Source: DASQFQ01 sp963722815 (GTDB taxonomy: Bacteria > Actinomycetota > Thermoleophilia > Solirubrobacterales > Solirubrobacteraceae). From it: a DNA stretch of 64,000 nt. The notes below the pieces were generated by a model, which was not told the DNA's origin, did not search any database, and saw only the letters and a program-made list of their open reading frames with translations. The number at the start of each line of letters is the position of its first letter. Positions within the stretch are counted from its first letter, which is position 1. Made by a program: the position numbers and the translations under genes. The stretch covers positions 124,001 to 188,000 of the forward strand of contig CAVROM010000006.1 of NCBI GenBank assembly GCA_963722815.1. Direction: 5' to 3'. This document shows, in pieces, positions 8,312 through 16,745 of the stretch.

Positions 8312-9722
8312 CTAGGCGGCGTCGAGCGCGAGCTCGCCGGTCGTCGCGGGCTTGCGGCGCTCGACCAGCAGCGCCGCGCACGCGATCGCGCCGGCGACGC
8401 AGAGGGCGGCGCCGACCCACAGCGCGTCCTGCATGCCGTCGACGTAGGTCTGGGCGTCACCGCCGAACGCGTGCGCGGCGGGCACGAGCGCGCCCAGCGC
8501 CGCGACGCCGACGGCGATGCCGGCCTGGCGGAACGTGTCGTTCACGCCGGCGGCCAGGCCGCTCATCTCCGGCGGCGCGGAGCCCAGCGCGAGCTGGGAA
8601 CGGCCGGGTTGAAGATGCCGGTGCCGATCAGCGCGATGATCTCGCCGGGCAGGAACACGGTCCACGACGAGTCGACCGCGGCCACCGTCAGCAGCGCCTG
8701 GCCGATGCCCACGAGCAGCAGCCCGCCGGCGACCATCGGCCCGCGCCGAGACTTCGGCACCAGGTTGGCGGTCGCCGGCCGACACGAACAGCATGATCAT
8801 CGTGCCCGGCAGGTAGACGAGGCCGGCCTGGATGGCGCGACAGCCCGAGGATCTGCTGCAGGTAGAGCGTCGTGTAGATGAACACGGCGAAGAACGAGGC
8901 GGAGATCGCGAAGGCCCCGACCTGCGCGCCGGTGAAGGCGCGGATCGCGGAACAGCCCGAGCGGGAGCATCGGCTCCTTGACGCGCGCCTCGATGGCGAT
9001 GAACGCGCTCAGGAAGGCGACGGCGCCGCCCAGCTCGGCGAGGATCTGCGCGCTCGCCCAGCCCTCGTCGTTGCCGCGCAGCAGCGCGAGCACGAGCAGG
9101 AACAGGCCGGCGGTCAGCGTGAGCAGGCCGGGCGACGTCGATGCGGCGCGGGTTCGGGTCCTTCGACTCCTCGACCCAGCGCCGGGTGATCCCGATGCAG
9201 AGCAGCCCGAGCGGCAGGTTGACGAGGAAGATGAAGCGCCAGTCGAGGCCGCTGGTCAGCGCGCCGCCGACGAGCGGGCCGACCGCGAACGACGCGCCGA
9301 TCGCGGCGCCGTAGGCGGCGAACGCCTTGGCGCGCTCCTCGGCGGTCCGGAACGCGTTGGAGAGCACGGCCAGCGAGACGGCGAACATGATCGCCGCGCC
9401 GATGCCCTGGACGGCGCGGGAGGCGTTGAGCATCACGATGTCGGTACGCCGCCGCACAGGCGAGCGAGGTGACGGTGAAGATCGAAAGGCCGATCGTGAA
9501 CATCACGCGACGACCGATGCGGTCGGCCAGCGAGCCGGCCGTCAGCACGACGGCGGCGAGCGCGAGCGTGTAGGCGTCGACGACCCACTGAAGGCCGGAG
9601 AGGCCGGTGTTGAGGTCGGCGGCGATGTCGGAGAGCGCGGTGTTGACGACCGCGATGTCGAGCATGAGCATCGCGGTGGCCGCGCACACGACGGCGAGCG
9701 TCCATTTCTGAGTGGTGGTCAA
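8312..9722 (-). CDS. MFS drug exporter, DHA2 (EmrB/QacA-like) family, about six frame breaks
   Basis: A multi-helix exporter of about 470 residues. TTG at 9722 is preferred as start because ggag lies 6 bases upstream. The DHA2 signature DIAVVNTALSDIAADL, the motif A loop (LADRIGRRVMFTIG) and WRFIFLVNLPLGLL are clear. Later segments appear in shifting frames (GLFLLVLALLRGNDEGWAS, IYTTLYLQQILGLS, GGLLLVGIGQALLTVAA, GLAAGVNDTFRQAGIAVGV). Apparent single-base indels lie near 9440, 9137, 8950, 8838, 8778 and 8602; correcting them gives one continuous protein. It likely exports small hydrophobic compounds by proton antiport. Six errors in 1.4 kb is the highest density in the window. Confidence 0.8.
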
Positions 9723-9760
9723 GGGGGGCTCCGGGGGGATTCGAGGGGGTGTGACGCGCA

Positions 9761-9785
9761 TGCTCCCGGCGCCGGGCCGGGAGCA
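9761..9785. terminator. Perfect inverted repeat after the FAD oxidase gene
   Basis: The 10-base arm tgctcccggc is followed by a 5-nt loop and its exact complement gccgggagca. It lies between the FAD oxidase stop (9800) and the MFS start (9722), both on the minus strand. The stem is strong but has no U-run. It could act as a terminator or as a structured element ahead of the MFS ribosome site. Confidence 0.45.
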
Positions 9786-9799
9786 CATCAGGGGTTTCC

Positions 9800-11151
9800 C
9801 TAGTCGGTGGCTCGGGGGTTGCCGGTCGCGCGGAAGACGTTGTGCGGGTCCCATCCGGCTTTGACGCGCGCGAGGCGCTCGTAGTGCGGGCCGTAGGCCG
9901 CGCGCACGCGGTCCTGGCCCTCGTCGCCGGTGAAGTTGAGGTAGGTCGCGCCGGTGCGGTAGGGGGCGAGGACCTTGCGCCAGCGGCGCCCGTAGGCGAT
10001 CGCCCGCTCGTCCTCGGCCGGGTCCTCCCACAGCAGCAGCGGGTGGACGACGAAGCGCGCGCTCCGGCCGGTCAGCGGGGTCGCCCCGTCGGGAACGCGC
10101 GCGATCGCGCCGCCCCAGGCGGGGATGAAGATCTGGGCGGGACCGGCCGGCAGGTCCTCGGCCAGCGCGCAGATGGCGTCGACGGCGGGCGCGCCGAGGT
10201 CGTCGAGGAACTCCGCGGTCCACCAATTGCGGTAGCCGGGCGGGTCGTCGAGCGAGGACTGGAAGGCGGCATACGGCGTGGGCGCGAACGCGTCGAGCGC
10301 CGGGTCCGCCTCGCGGATCGGGGCGAGCGCGGCCTCGCCGGCCTCGAGCGAGCCCGCGTGCATGCCGGCGACGGCCACCGCGGGGCGCCCGTCGTCGTCG
10401 GTGAGGAACACGAACGCCAGCGACAGCTCGTCGGGCGCCTCGACCATCACGTCGCGAAAGCGCTGGAGCAGTTCGGCGGCGCGGGCGCGCGGGAAGACCG
10501 CGAGGCCCGCCATCACCTCGGGACCGACCCGGTGGAGCCGCAGTTCGATGCGGTCACCACGCCGAAGTTGCCGCCGCCGCCACGCAGCGCCCAGAACAGC
10601 TCGGGGTGCTCGGCGGCCGACGCGCGGATCGGCTCCCCGCCGGCGGTGATCAGCTCGACGGCGAGCATGTTGTCGACGGTCAGGCCGTGCCTGCGCTCGA
10701 GCCAGCCCGAGCCGCCGCCGAGCGCGAGCCCGGCGACGCCGGTGCTCGAGACGCGGCCGCCGACGGTGGCGAGCCCGTGCTCCTGGGTGGCGGCGTCGAC
10801 CTCGGCCCAGGTCAGGCCGCCGCCCACGCGGACGACCCGCCGCTCGGGGTCGACGACCAGCTCGCGCAGGCCGCGGACGTCGATGACGAGGCCGTCCTCG
10901 ACGAGCGACGCGCCGGCGACCGAGTGGCCGCCGCCGCGGACCGCGACGCGCATGCCGCGCGCCAGCGCGAACGCGAGCGCGGCGCTGACCTGGTGTGGGT
11001 GGGAGACGCGGGCCACGTGCCGCGGGCGCGTCTCGACCATCGCGTTGAAGAGCGTGGTCGCGTCCTCGTACTCGGGCTCGCCGGGATCGTAGACATGGCC
11101 TCGCAGAGCGTGGCGGAGCTGGTACAGGGCGGGGTCATGGATGATCGACAT
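9800..11151 (-). CDS. FAD-linked oxidase with BBE domain, one frame break
   Basis: About 450 residues. The N-terminal FAD domain (PCMH type) has VAVRGGGHSVAG, whose His normally carries covalent FAD, and VSSTGVAGLALGGGSGWL. The C-terminus has the berberine-bridge tail (YLNFTGDEGQDRVRAAYG, KAGWDPHNVFR). Such enzymes oxidise alcohols, sugars or secondary metabolites with oxygen as acceptor. One base appears missing near 10540: restoring a T gives VVTAFELRLHRVGPEV, joining the two halves. ATG 11151 is used as start; the frame is open a little upstream. It shares direction with the flanking SDR and MFS genes, which may suggest a small detoxification or metabolite cluster. Confidence 0.85.
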
Positions 11152-11189
11152 ATCGATCCAGACGGCCGTCCCGTACCGGCTATTCCTGG

Positions 11190-11996
11190 CTAGGCGGCCG
11201 CCTCGACCTCGGCGTGCAGCGCGGGGCTGCGGCCGGCCAGCACGCCGCCGTCGACCGGCAGGGTCGTGCCGGTGATCCAGCCGGCCTCGCCGCCGGCGAG
11301 GAAGAGGATCGCCTCGACGACGTCGCCGGGCTGGCCGTGGCGGCCGAGCGGGTGGAAGTCGTTGACCGCGTGCAGGACCTCCTGGGCCTCGTCGGGCGAG
11401 AGGAAGCGCTCGTACGCGGGCGTCTCGACGAACGCGAGCGCGACCGTGTTGATGCGGATGCCCTCGGGCGCGAGCTCGAGCGCGAGGTTCTTCGTCAGCG
11501 CGTGGCGGCCGGCCTGGGCGGCGGAGTAGGCGCTGGTCGGCGTGGTGGCGATCGCGTCCACGGCCCACATCGAGCCGACGTTGACGATCGCGCCGCCGTC
11601 GCCCTGGTCGCGCATCGCGGCGGCCGCGGCCTGGGAGACCCAGTAGGTCGGGCGCAGGATCGAGCCGAGCGCCTCCTCGAAGTGCTCCTCGGTCTGCTCG
11701 AGGAACGGGACGATCCGGAAGATGCCGGTCGAGTTGACGAGCACGTCGACGCGCCCGTAGCGCTCGACCGCAGCCGCGACGAGCGCTTGCGCCTGCTCGC
11801 GGGTGGTGACCTGGCCGGCGTGGATGTGGACGCGCTCGCCGCTGGGATCAAGGACAGAGCGCGCGGCCTCGAGCTTGGCCTGGCGGGTGCCGCTGAGGAC
11901 GACGCGCGCGCCCTCGGCGAGGAAGCGCTGGGCGGCGGCGCGGCCGATGCCGCCACCACCGCCGGTGATCAGGACGACCTTGTTCTCGTACCGCAT
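11190..11996 (-). CDS. Short-chain dehydrogenase/reductase
   Basis: An intact SDR of 268 residues. The cofactor site is VLITGGGGGIGRAAAQRF, and NSTG stands where NNAG is usual. The catalytic Ser is in VNVGSMWAVD. The YxxxK position reads YSAAQAGRHAL, so Gln-Ala replaces the usual Ser-Lys and the catalytic Lys appears absent, although the rest of the fold is intact. ATG 11996 has a good ggagg about 7 bases upstream; the open frame beyond it overlaps operator-like DNA and is rejected. It is divergent from the MarR gene, which probably controls it. The missing Lys raises doubt about classical activity. Confidence 0.85.
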   Translation of the reverse strand: MRYENKVVLITGGGGGIGRAAAQRFLAEGARVVLSGTRQAKLEAARSVLDPSGERVHIHAGQVTTREQAQALVAAAVERYGRVDVLVNSTGIFRIVPFLEQTEEHFEEALGSILRPTYWVSQAAAAAMRDQGDGGAIVNVGSMWAVDAIATTPTSAYSAAQAGRHALTKNLALELAPEGIRINTVALAFVETPAYERFLSPDEAQEVLHAVNDFHPLGRHGQPGDVVEAILFLAGGEAGWITGTTLPVDGGVLAGRSPALHAEVEAAA

Positions 11997-12020
11997 GGGA
12001 GTGCCTCCGGGGGAAGATAG

Positions 12021-12053
12021 GTGCATGTGCATCGAATATACATGCATATGCAT
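12021..12053. promoter_or_regulatory. Twin operator in the SDR/MarR divergent promoter
   Basis: An AT-rich island in GC-rich DNA holds atgcatatgcat (12042-12053), a perfect 12-bp palindrome, and gtgcatgtgcat (12021-12032), which matches it at 10 of 12 bases. Their centres are 21 bp apart, two helical turns. This fits a MarR-family dimer binding two sites on one DNA face and controlling both the SDR gene and its own gene. Confidence 0.7.
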
Positions 12054-12085
12054 CTAGTGCAAGTGCGGCTATCCTCACCCTCGCC

Positions 12086-12524
12086 ATGGAGGACGAGGCC
12101 CTCGACACCTGGCGCGCGTTCCTCAACGCGCACGCGCACGTGACGCGCCGGATCGGGCGCGACCTGGCCGAGGCGGGGCTCCCCGACCTCGGCTGGTACG
12201 ACCTGCTGTGGACGCTCTACCGCGCTCCCGGAGCGGCGGCTGCGGGTCAACCAGCTCGCGCGCGAGGTCGTGCTGTCGCCGACCGCGATGAGCCGCTTCG
12301 TCGACCGCGCCGAGCGCGCGGGCGTGGTGCGGCGCAAGGCCGACCCGCAGGACCGGCGGGCGCTTCAGGTGGCGCTGACCGACGAGGGCGTCGCGCTGCT
12401 GCGCAAGATGTGGCCGGTCTACGAGCGCGGGATCGAGGAGCACTTCGCCGCGCACCTCGGGGCGTCGCCCGCGCGGCTGCGGCGCGTGCTCGAGCGGGTC
12501 GCCGAGTCGGCGCGCTCGGCGTAA
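12086..12524 (+). CDS. MarR family transcriptional regulator, one frame break
   Basis: About 145 residues. The N-terminal helices (TWRAFLNAHAHVTRRIGRDL, LGWYDLLWTLYRAP) lead to a winged helix (NQLAREVVLSPTAMSRFVD, then the wing VRRKADPQDRRALQVAL). One extra G near 12232 (ctcccggag for ctcccgag) breaks the frame between dimer helix and winged helix; without it the protein is continuous. It likely binds the twin palindromes in the divergent region and represses the SDR gene until a small ligand binds. A tatcct hexamer about 15 bases before the ATG suggests a near-leaderless transcript. Confidence 0.82.
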
Positions 12525-12722
12525 GTCAACGGCGGCATTGAAGGGAGGGCCGGTTTCGGCCTGCGCGACCATTTCGTCGATCTCGACAGGCGTTGCGGGC
12601 CCGCGATCGACGAAACGCACCCCCTGCGACCACAACGTCGATCTCGATCGCCAGACGCGAGCGCAGATCGACGAAATGGCACCACACCCGTCAGACCCCA
12701 CCCTTACCCAGCCGCCGTTGAC
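12525..12722. repeat. MITE/REP-like intergenic element with 12-bp terminal inverted repeats
   Basis: The element starts with gtcaacggcggc (12525-12536) and ends with its exact complement gccgccgttgac (12711-12722). Inside are two tandem hairpin units with a 61-bp period. Unit 1 pairs tttcgtcgatc (12572-12582) with gatcgacgaaa (12605-12615). Unit 2 pairs cgtcgatct (12636-12644) with agatcgacg (12665-12673). The outermost arms, catttcgtcgatct (12570) and agatcgacgaaatg (12665), also match perfectly over 14 bases. No open frame of note is present. It separates the convergent MarR and GNAT genes. Confidence 0.65.
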
Positions 12723-12734
12723 GTTCGCCGGCGG

Positions 12735-13238
12735 TTAGGTCCCGAACGCGAGCTCGTAGTCGGCGACGCCGGACGAGATCCCCTTCGGCCGGAAGCCGAG
12801 GCGCTTGAGCAGCGCCTTCGCCGGTGAGTTGAAGGCGAGCGTCGAGCCGGTGAGGGCGGCGAGGCCGCTGGCGCGCGCCTGCGTGACCAGGAGGTCGCCG
12901 AGCGCGGTGCCGAGCCCGCGGCCGTGCCACTCGTCGACGACGGCGACGGCCATGTCGGCGCGCTGCGGCTCGCCGACCCAGGCCGCGTAGCGGGCGACGC
13001 CGACGATCGCGCCGGCGCCGTCGAGCGCGACGATCGCGACGTGGCGGCGCTGGTCGACCTCGGTGAGGAAGGCGAGGTCGCGGCTGCTGAGCCGGGGCTT
13101 CGGGCCGAGGAAGCGCCGGCGGCGCGACTCGTCGCTGAGGCGGGCGAAGAAGTCACTGATGCCGGGCTTGTCGTCCGCCTCGATCGGCCGGACCATGAAG
13201 CGCTCGCCGCCCGGGAGTGTGAGGAGATGGGCGGTCAT
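12735..13238 (-). CDS. GNAT family N-acetyltransferase
   Basis: An intact 167-residue GCN5-type acetyltransferase. The acetyl-CoA site is seen in AVAVVDEWHGRGLGTALGDLL (motif A, with the R/Q-x-x-G-x-G/A pattern). The preceding strand is HVAIVALDGAGAIVGVARY and motif B-like residues are in SPAKALLKRLGFRPKG. The phrase FFARLSDESRRRRFLGPKP resembles GNAT domains of the acetate/protein acetyltransferase type. Target unknown. ATG 13238 is chosen; a longer frame reaches 13352 but runs through a strong hairpin. The terminal inverted repeat of the neighbouring element ends 12 bases from its stop. Confidence 0.82.
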   Translation of the reverse strand: MTAHLLTLPGGERFMVRPIEADDKPGISDFFARLSDESRRRRFLGPKPRLSSRDLAFLTEVDQRRHVAIVALDGAGAIVGVARYAAWVGEPQRADMAVAVVDEWHGRGLGTALGDLLVTQARASGLAALTGSTLAFNSPAKALLKRLGFRPKGISSGVADYELAFGT

Positions 13239-13416
13239 GTCTGGGAAGACGTAGTTGCGCGCGCACATATTCCCGGGAACGGCCGCGCGCGGCGCACCGT
13301 CTTGGGGGGACGCACGGTGCGGGAAGCCGAACCCCCACACGCCTGACAGCACCCGCAGCGGCGGTTCCCGGGGGTGGCAATCTCCTGCTCACCCCAAAAG
13401 GACTAGGACACATACC
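13239..13416. other. Gene-free leader region with a strong hairpin, no gene recognised
   Basis: This spacer between the divergent GNAT gene and a short plus-strand ORF is GC-rich and structured. An 8-bp inverted repeat cgcaccgt (13293-13300) / acggtgcg (13314-13321) encloses a G-rich loop (ttgggggga). Other potential pairings involve ggccgcgcgcggc and gcggttcccggggg. I could not match it to a known riboswitch consensus. A promoter or attenuator for either neighbour is plausible but unproven. Confidence 0.35.
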
Positions 13417-13515
13417 TTGACTCCCCCGCTCTTCCAGCTCCTCTACGCGCCGATGTACCAGGCCCCGCGCCTCTCCCCCGCCGGCTCCCCGGCGGCGCGC
13501 GGCCCCCGGCGCTGA
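13417..13515 (+). CDS. Candidate short ORF (about 32 residues) followed by a terminator
   Basis: TTG at 13417 opens a 32-residue frame beginning TPPLFQLLYAPMYQAP and ending in a basic PAARGPRR tail. An aaagga stretch lies about 15 bases before it. The ORF ends 26 bases before a textbook terminator, so a short transcript probably exists here. Whether it is translated is uncertain: codon use is Pro-rich and the start codon is weak. It could be a leader peptide or just part of an RNA. Confidence 0.3.
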   Translation: MTPPLFQLLYAPMYQAPRLSPAGSPAARGPRR

Positions 13516-13541
13516 GGCGCACCGCCACGGACGGCACAACC

Positions 13542-13572
13542 GGCCCGCCGCGCTCAGCGCGGCGGGCCTTTT
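13542..13572 (+). terminator. Rho-independent terminator
   Basis: A near-perfect stem of ggcccgccgcgct and agcgcggcgggcc is followed directly by tttt. It ends the short transcript at about 13400-13515, 18 bases before the VOC gene start. Confidence 0.85.
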
Positions 13573-13589
13573 GCGTCTAGGGTCGGCGC

Positions 13590-14045
13590 GTGTTGACCGA
13601 CGCCGATCTGGTTGCCTTCGCGGCCAGCACGGACCTCGACGCGGCGGAGGCGTTCTACGGCGGCGTCCTCGGGCTCGAGCTCGTCGATTCGACGCCGTTC
13701 GCGAAGGTGTTCGACGCGCACGGCACGCAGCTGCGGGTGACGCGCGTCGACGCGGTCGCCGAGGCGGCGTACACCGTCCTCGGCTGGCGCGTCGACGATC
13801 TCGACGCGGCTGTCGCGGCGCTGCGCTCACGAGGGGTCGAGCCGCGGCGCTACGAGGGGATGGAGCAGGACGCGAGCGGTGCGTGGACCGCGCCGGGCGG
13901 CGCCCGGATCGCGTGGTTCGCGGATCCGGACGGCAACACCCTGTCGCTTCAGCAGGCCCGCCGCGCTCGGAGGCGGGCCGTTTGCTACTTCCGGACCTTG
14001 ATCGTCATGCGCATCTCGTGGTGGAGCGTGCAGACGAGCTTGTAG
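13590..14045 (+). CDS. VOC (glyoxalase/dioxygenase-like) family protein, 3' end probably too long
   Basis: The first ~120 residues form a VOC fold: AASTDLDAAEAFYGGVLGL, LRVTRVDAVAEAAYTVLGW, the metal-ligand-like Glu in RYEGMEQDASGAW and the closing FADPDGNTLSLQQ. Family members usually stop at about that point. Here the frame continues another 31 residues, through a terminator hairpin (13955-13983) and into the opposing cupredoxin gene. The natural stop near 13953 may therefore have been lost through a base error. GTG 13590 is the start. Substrate unknown. Confidence 0.75.
   Translation: MLTDADLVAFAASTDLDAAEAFYGGVLGLELVDSTPFAKVFDAHGTQLRVTRVDAVAEAAYTVLGWRVDDLDAAVAALRSRGVEPRRYEGMEQDASGAWTAPGGARIAWFADPDGNTLSLQQARRARRRAVCYFRTLIVMRISWWSVQTSL
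13955..13983. terminator. Terminator hairpin between convergent genes
   Basis: The arms ggcccgcc (13955-13962) and ggcgggcc (13972-13979) enclose a 9-nt loop and are followed by gttt on the plus strand. It suits the VOC gene and possibly the opposing cupredoxin gene, whose stop is at 13985. Confidence 0.6.
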
Positions 14046-14329
14046 GTCCCCGCCACCTTCAGCTTGCGCTTGAAGCTGTAGTCGGTCGAGGCGGCCTCGG
14101 AGTGGAACTTCTTCACTCCCTTGGGGCCGGACTTGAGCTTGACGTCGTGAACGTCGCCCGCCTGCTCGAAGCCGGGCCATTTCCAGGTGACCGTGGTGCC
14201 GCGCTTCACCTTCAGGATCTCCGGCGTGTAGTAGTTGTCGCCGAGGTTGACGGTCTTCTTGGCCGCGCCGTGCGCCGGCGCCGCGCTGAGGAGCGCGGCG
14301 CCGGCGATGATCGCGATCAGGACCCTCAC
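13985..14329 (-). CDS. Secreted cupredoxin (plastocyanin/pseudoazurin-like)
   Basis: A 114-residue exported blue-copper protein. A signal peptide (VLIAIIAGAALLSAAPAHG) is followed by a beta-sandwich (NLGDNYYTPEILKVKRGTTV, VTWKWPGFE). All type 1 copper ligands are visible: His in AGDVHDVKL, and Cys, His and Met in LVCTLHHEM (CxxHxxM). GTG 14329 overlaps the stop of the upstream beta-helix gene (GTGA). Standing in an operon with a multicopper oxidase and a beta-helix protein, it may shuttle electrons to or from that oxidase outside the cell. Confidence 0.88.
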   Translation of the reverse strand: MRVLIAIIAGAALLSAAPAHGAAKKTVNLGDNYYTPEILKVKRGTTVTWKWPGFEQAGDVHDVKLKSGPKGVKKFHSEAASTDYSFKRKLKVAGTYKLVCTLHHEMRMTIKVRK

Positions 14330-15607
14330 TTGAAGACCTCGAGGGGCGTGTAGCCCTTCATGGCGGGATGCGGGTGCTTCTTCCAGCCGTTCAGCGCGTT
14401 CTTGCCGATGAAGCTGAGCATCTGCGTTCTGCACCGACTGGCTGAACGCGTTCGGCCCGCTGCAGCCGGCGAACGTCGAGCCGTCGGCGGGGAACGTCGA
14501 GGTGACGCCGGCCATCGAGAAGCAGTTGTCGCTCCCGTTGCCGTCGTACATCACGTCGCTGCCGTTGATGTCGGCGCCGTTCTGGCCGAACGCGTTGTTG
14601 CGCACGATGTTGCGCTGCAGGTCCTTCGCGTCCGGGTTCTTCTGGAGCAGGATCCCCTGGATCGCGGCGACGCCGGTGAGGAAGTTGCCGTGGATCCGGT
14701 TGTTCTCGATCCGGTTGCCGCGACCGCCGAGCAGCAGCACGCCGGTCCCGACCGGGACGAGCGCCGCGGTGGCGTCCTCGCGTACCGCGAACGGCGGGTT
14801 GCCGTCGTGGTAGTTGAAGTTGTTCCAGAAGATGTCGTTGTCGATGATCTCGTTGTCCTCGGGCGGCGGGAACTTCTCCGAGTCCAGCGCGTTCGGGACG
14901 ATGCCGGCCGCGTTGTTGTAGAAGCGGCTCTTGGTGATCGTCACGTAGCGCATGTTGGTGGCGCTGAAGCCCAGCGGGCTGCCCCAGCCGTCGACGTTGC
15001 GGACGATCGAGCGCACCGGCTTCGCCTGCGGCGGCGTCTGCCCGATGTAGAACGCGCCGTCGTTGGCGTAGTAGGCCTCGGAGTTGATCATCCGGCCGCC
15101 GATGGTGTTGAACGCGTAGAGGCCGTAGACGCCGGTGTGGCGCGCGACCAGGTGGTTCATCGTGTAGCCCGTCAGGTTCGTGAAGAAGAACCCGTTGGAC
15201 TTGTAGTCACGCGTCAGGAAGCCGTCGAGGGTGACCTCGTCGGCGTCGTTGACGAAGATCCCGTTCTGCATGTTCCCGCGGGCGCGCAGCACGACCTTCT
15301 CGGGGTGCTTGGGGTTGCCGATCAGCCGCAGGTAGCGCTTCTTCTTGCCGTTGATCTTCACGGCCTCGCGGTAGACGCCGTTGCGCACGCGGATCGTGTC
15401 GCCGGCGCGCGCCTTGTTGACGGCCTTCTGGATCTTCGTGAAGTCGCAGCGGCGCTTTCTTCTTGCAGACGGTGAGCGTCTTGTGCGGGCCCTTGGGCTT
15501 GGACTGCGACCGGGCCTGGGTCCTTCGGCGGGGGATATGACTGTGCGCTCGCGGCGGCGGGCGCGATCAGCGCGGCCGCCGCCAGCGGCGGCGAGCAGGA
15601 TTCGCAT
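14326..15607 (-). CDS. Secreted right-handed parallel beta-helix protein, several frame breaks
   Basis: About 427 residues. The N-terminal signal peptide (ILLAA then LAAAALIAPAAASAQ) is split by apparent one-base indels near 15586, 15520 and 15458. From KIQKAVNKARAGDTIRVRNG onward it is a PbH1/NosD-type helix with Asn ladders (NNRIHGNFLTGVAAIQG, RNIVRNNAFGQNG, NEIIDNDIFWNNFNYH). Near 14430 one extra G breaks the end, which corrected reads MLSFIGKNALNGWKK and then TPLEVFK with a stop overlapping the cupredoxin start. Such proteins bind or cleave polysaccharides, or act in copper-site assembly (NosD). No pectate-lyase catalytic pattern is obvious, so the role is open. Confidence 0.75.
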
Positions 15608-15623
15608 GCCTCTCCTCAGATGT

Positions 15624-16677
15624 CTAGGGGTCGACGACGTACCAGCCCGCCATCCCCGCGTCCTGATGCGAGAAGACGTGGCAGTGGTAGAGCCAGCGAC
15701 CGGGGTTGTCCTCGACGAAACGGGCCGTGACGGATTCGTTCGGCCCCATCGGCGGGTTGTCGGTGAACGTCCCCGCTGGATCCGTCCAGCGGTGGCCGTG
15801 GATGTGGAAGGTGTGGAAGTTGGAGTCCATGCCGAAGGCGTGGATCTCGACGTCCTGGCCGGCGCGCGCGGTCAGGGTCGGCGTGTTGCCGGCGTAGGCG
15901 CGGCCGTTGATGCAGTGGAAGTTCGCCGACAGCCGCGTCACCGGCGGCGGCAGCTGGTGGGCGAAGAGCGTGAACAGGCGGTCCGGCGCCTTCGCGCCGC
16001 GCGGCCGGACGATGATCGGGCCGAACAGGCCCCGGAAGGTGTTGAGCGTGTGGTTGGGCCCGTGGTCGTGGTACGGCCACGCGCCGACCGACTGGGGCGT
16101 GCACTCCCACTGGTAGGTGAACGACTCGCCAGGGCGCGATGAACCCGCCCGCGCGGGTGTACTGGCCCATGTAGGCGCCGTCGTACTCGGGCGTGTACTT
16201 GACGCCGTGCGGGTGCATCGTCACGGCTTGGCCGAGCTTGCGGTCGCCGTTGCGGAAGTGCACGACCAGCACGTCGCCGACCTCGGCGAACAGCGTCGGG
16301 CCGGGGATCGACGGCTGCTTCGTCGCGTAGCCGGCGAACCCGGGCGTCATCAGGCGGTAGACGTAGGCGGTGAAGCCGTTGCGGCTGCCGAGGCCGCGGT
16401 TGTGCCAGTCGTCGCGGCGCGTCGGCGTGATCGCCCAGCGGACGCTCTCGGCCTGGATCCAGTACTCGCGCCGGACCCCGCCCGGAGCCGGCTGGATCTG
16501 CGGCACCGCCTGGGCGGCGGCGGCGCGCGGGCGGCGGACCTTCGCGGCGGCCGCGTCGGCCTTGTCGAGCCCGCCGGGGGAAGAGAGGTCGACCTCCTTC
16601 CCACCGATCGTGCACAGCAGCGCGCTGCTACCTGCGAGGCCGAGGAACGAGCGTCGGCTGGTCGGGATCTCCGTCAC
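15624..16677 (-). CDS. Secreted multicopper oxidase, TAT signal, one frame break
   Basis: About 350 residues, compatible with a two-domain multicopper oxidase. The start at GTG 16677 gives a twin-arginine signal (SRRSFLGLAGSSALL). All four copper-binding blocks are present: HPHG (TMHPHGVKYTP), HDHG (in the corrected frame), HTFHIHGH, and HCHVFSHQDAGM with the type 1 Cys and Met. One extra T near 16131 breaks the frame; without it APGESFTYQWECTP joins the halves. It oxidises metal ions, phenols or similar substrates with reduction of oxygen to water. It heads an operon with the beta-helix and cupredoxin genes and diverges from a TetR gene. Confidence 0.88.
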
Positions 16678-16693
16678 GGCGGTCGGCGATCCT

Positions 16694-16739
16694 AGTACGA
16701 TCGTACTCCGTTTACAAGTCCCATCGTCCAAGGTAGGTT
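16694..16739 (+). promoter_or_regulatory. TetR promoter with adjacent operator palindrome
   Basis: TTTACA (16711-16716) and TAGGTT (16734-16739) are separated by exactly 17 bp, a good sigma-70-type promoter. The TetR GTG lies 6 bases after the -10, so the mRNA is probably leaderless. The perfect 14-bp palindrome agtacgatcgtact (16694-16707) sits just upstream of the -35 and inside the promoter region of the divergent oxidase operon. It is a likely TetR operator for both directions. Confidence 0.65.
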
Positions 16740-16745
16740 CAGACT

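Noticed and set aside
13239..13416. Known riboswitch or tRNA
   Set aside because: The hairpins do not match any consensus I could recall (TPP, cobalamin, SAM, glycine, c-di-GMP) and no cloverleaf can be drawn.
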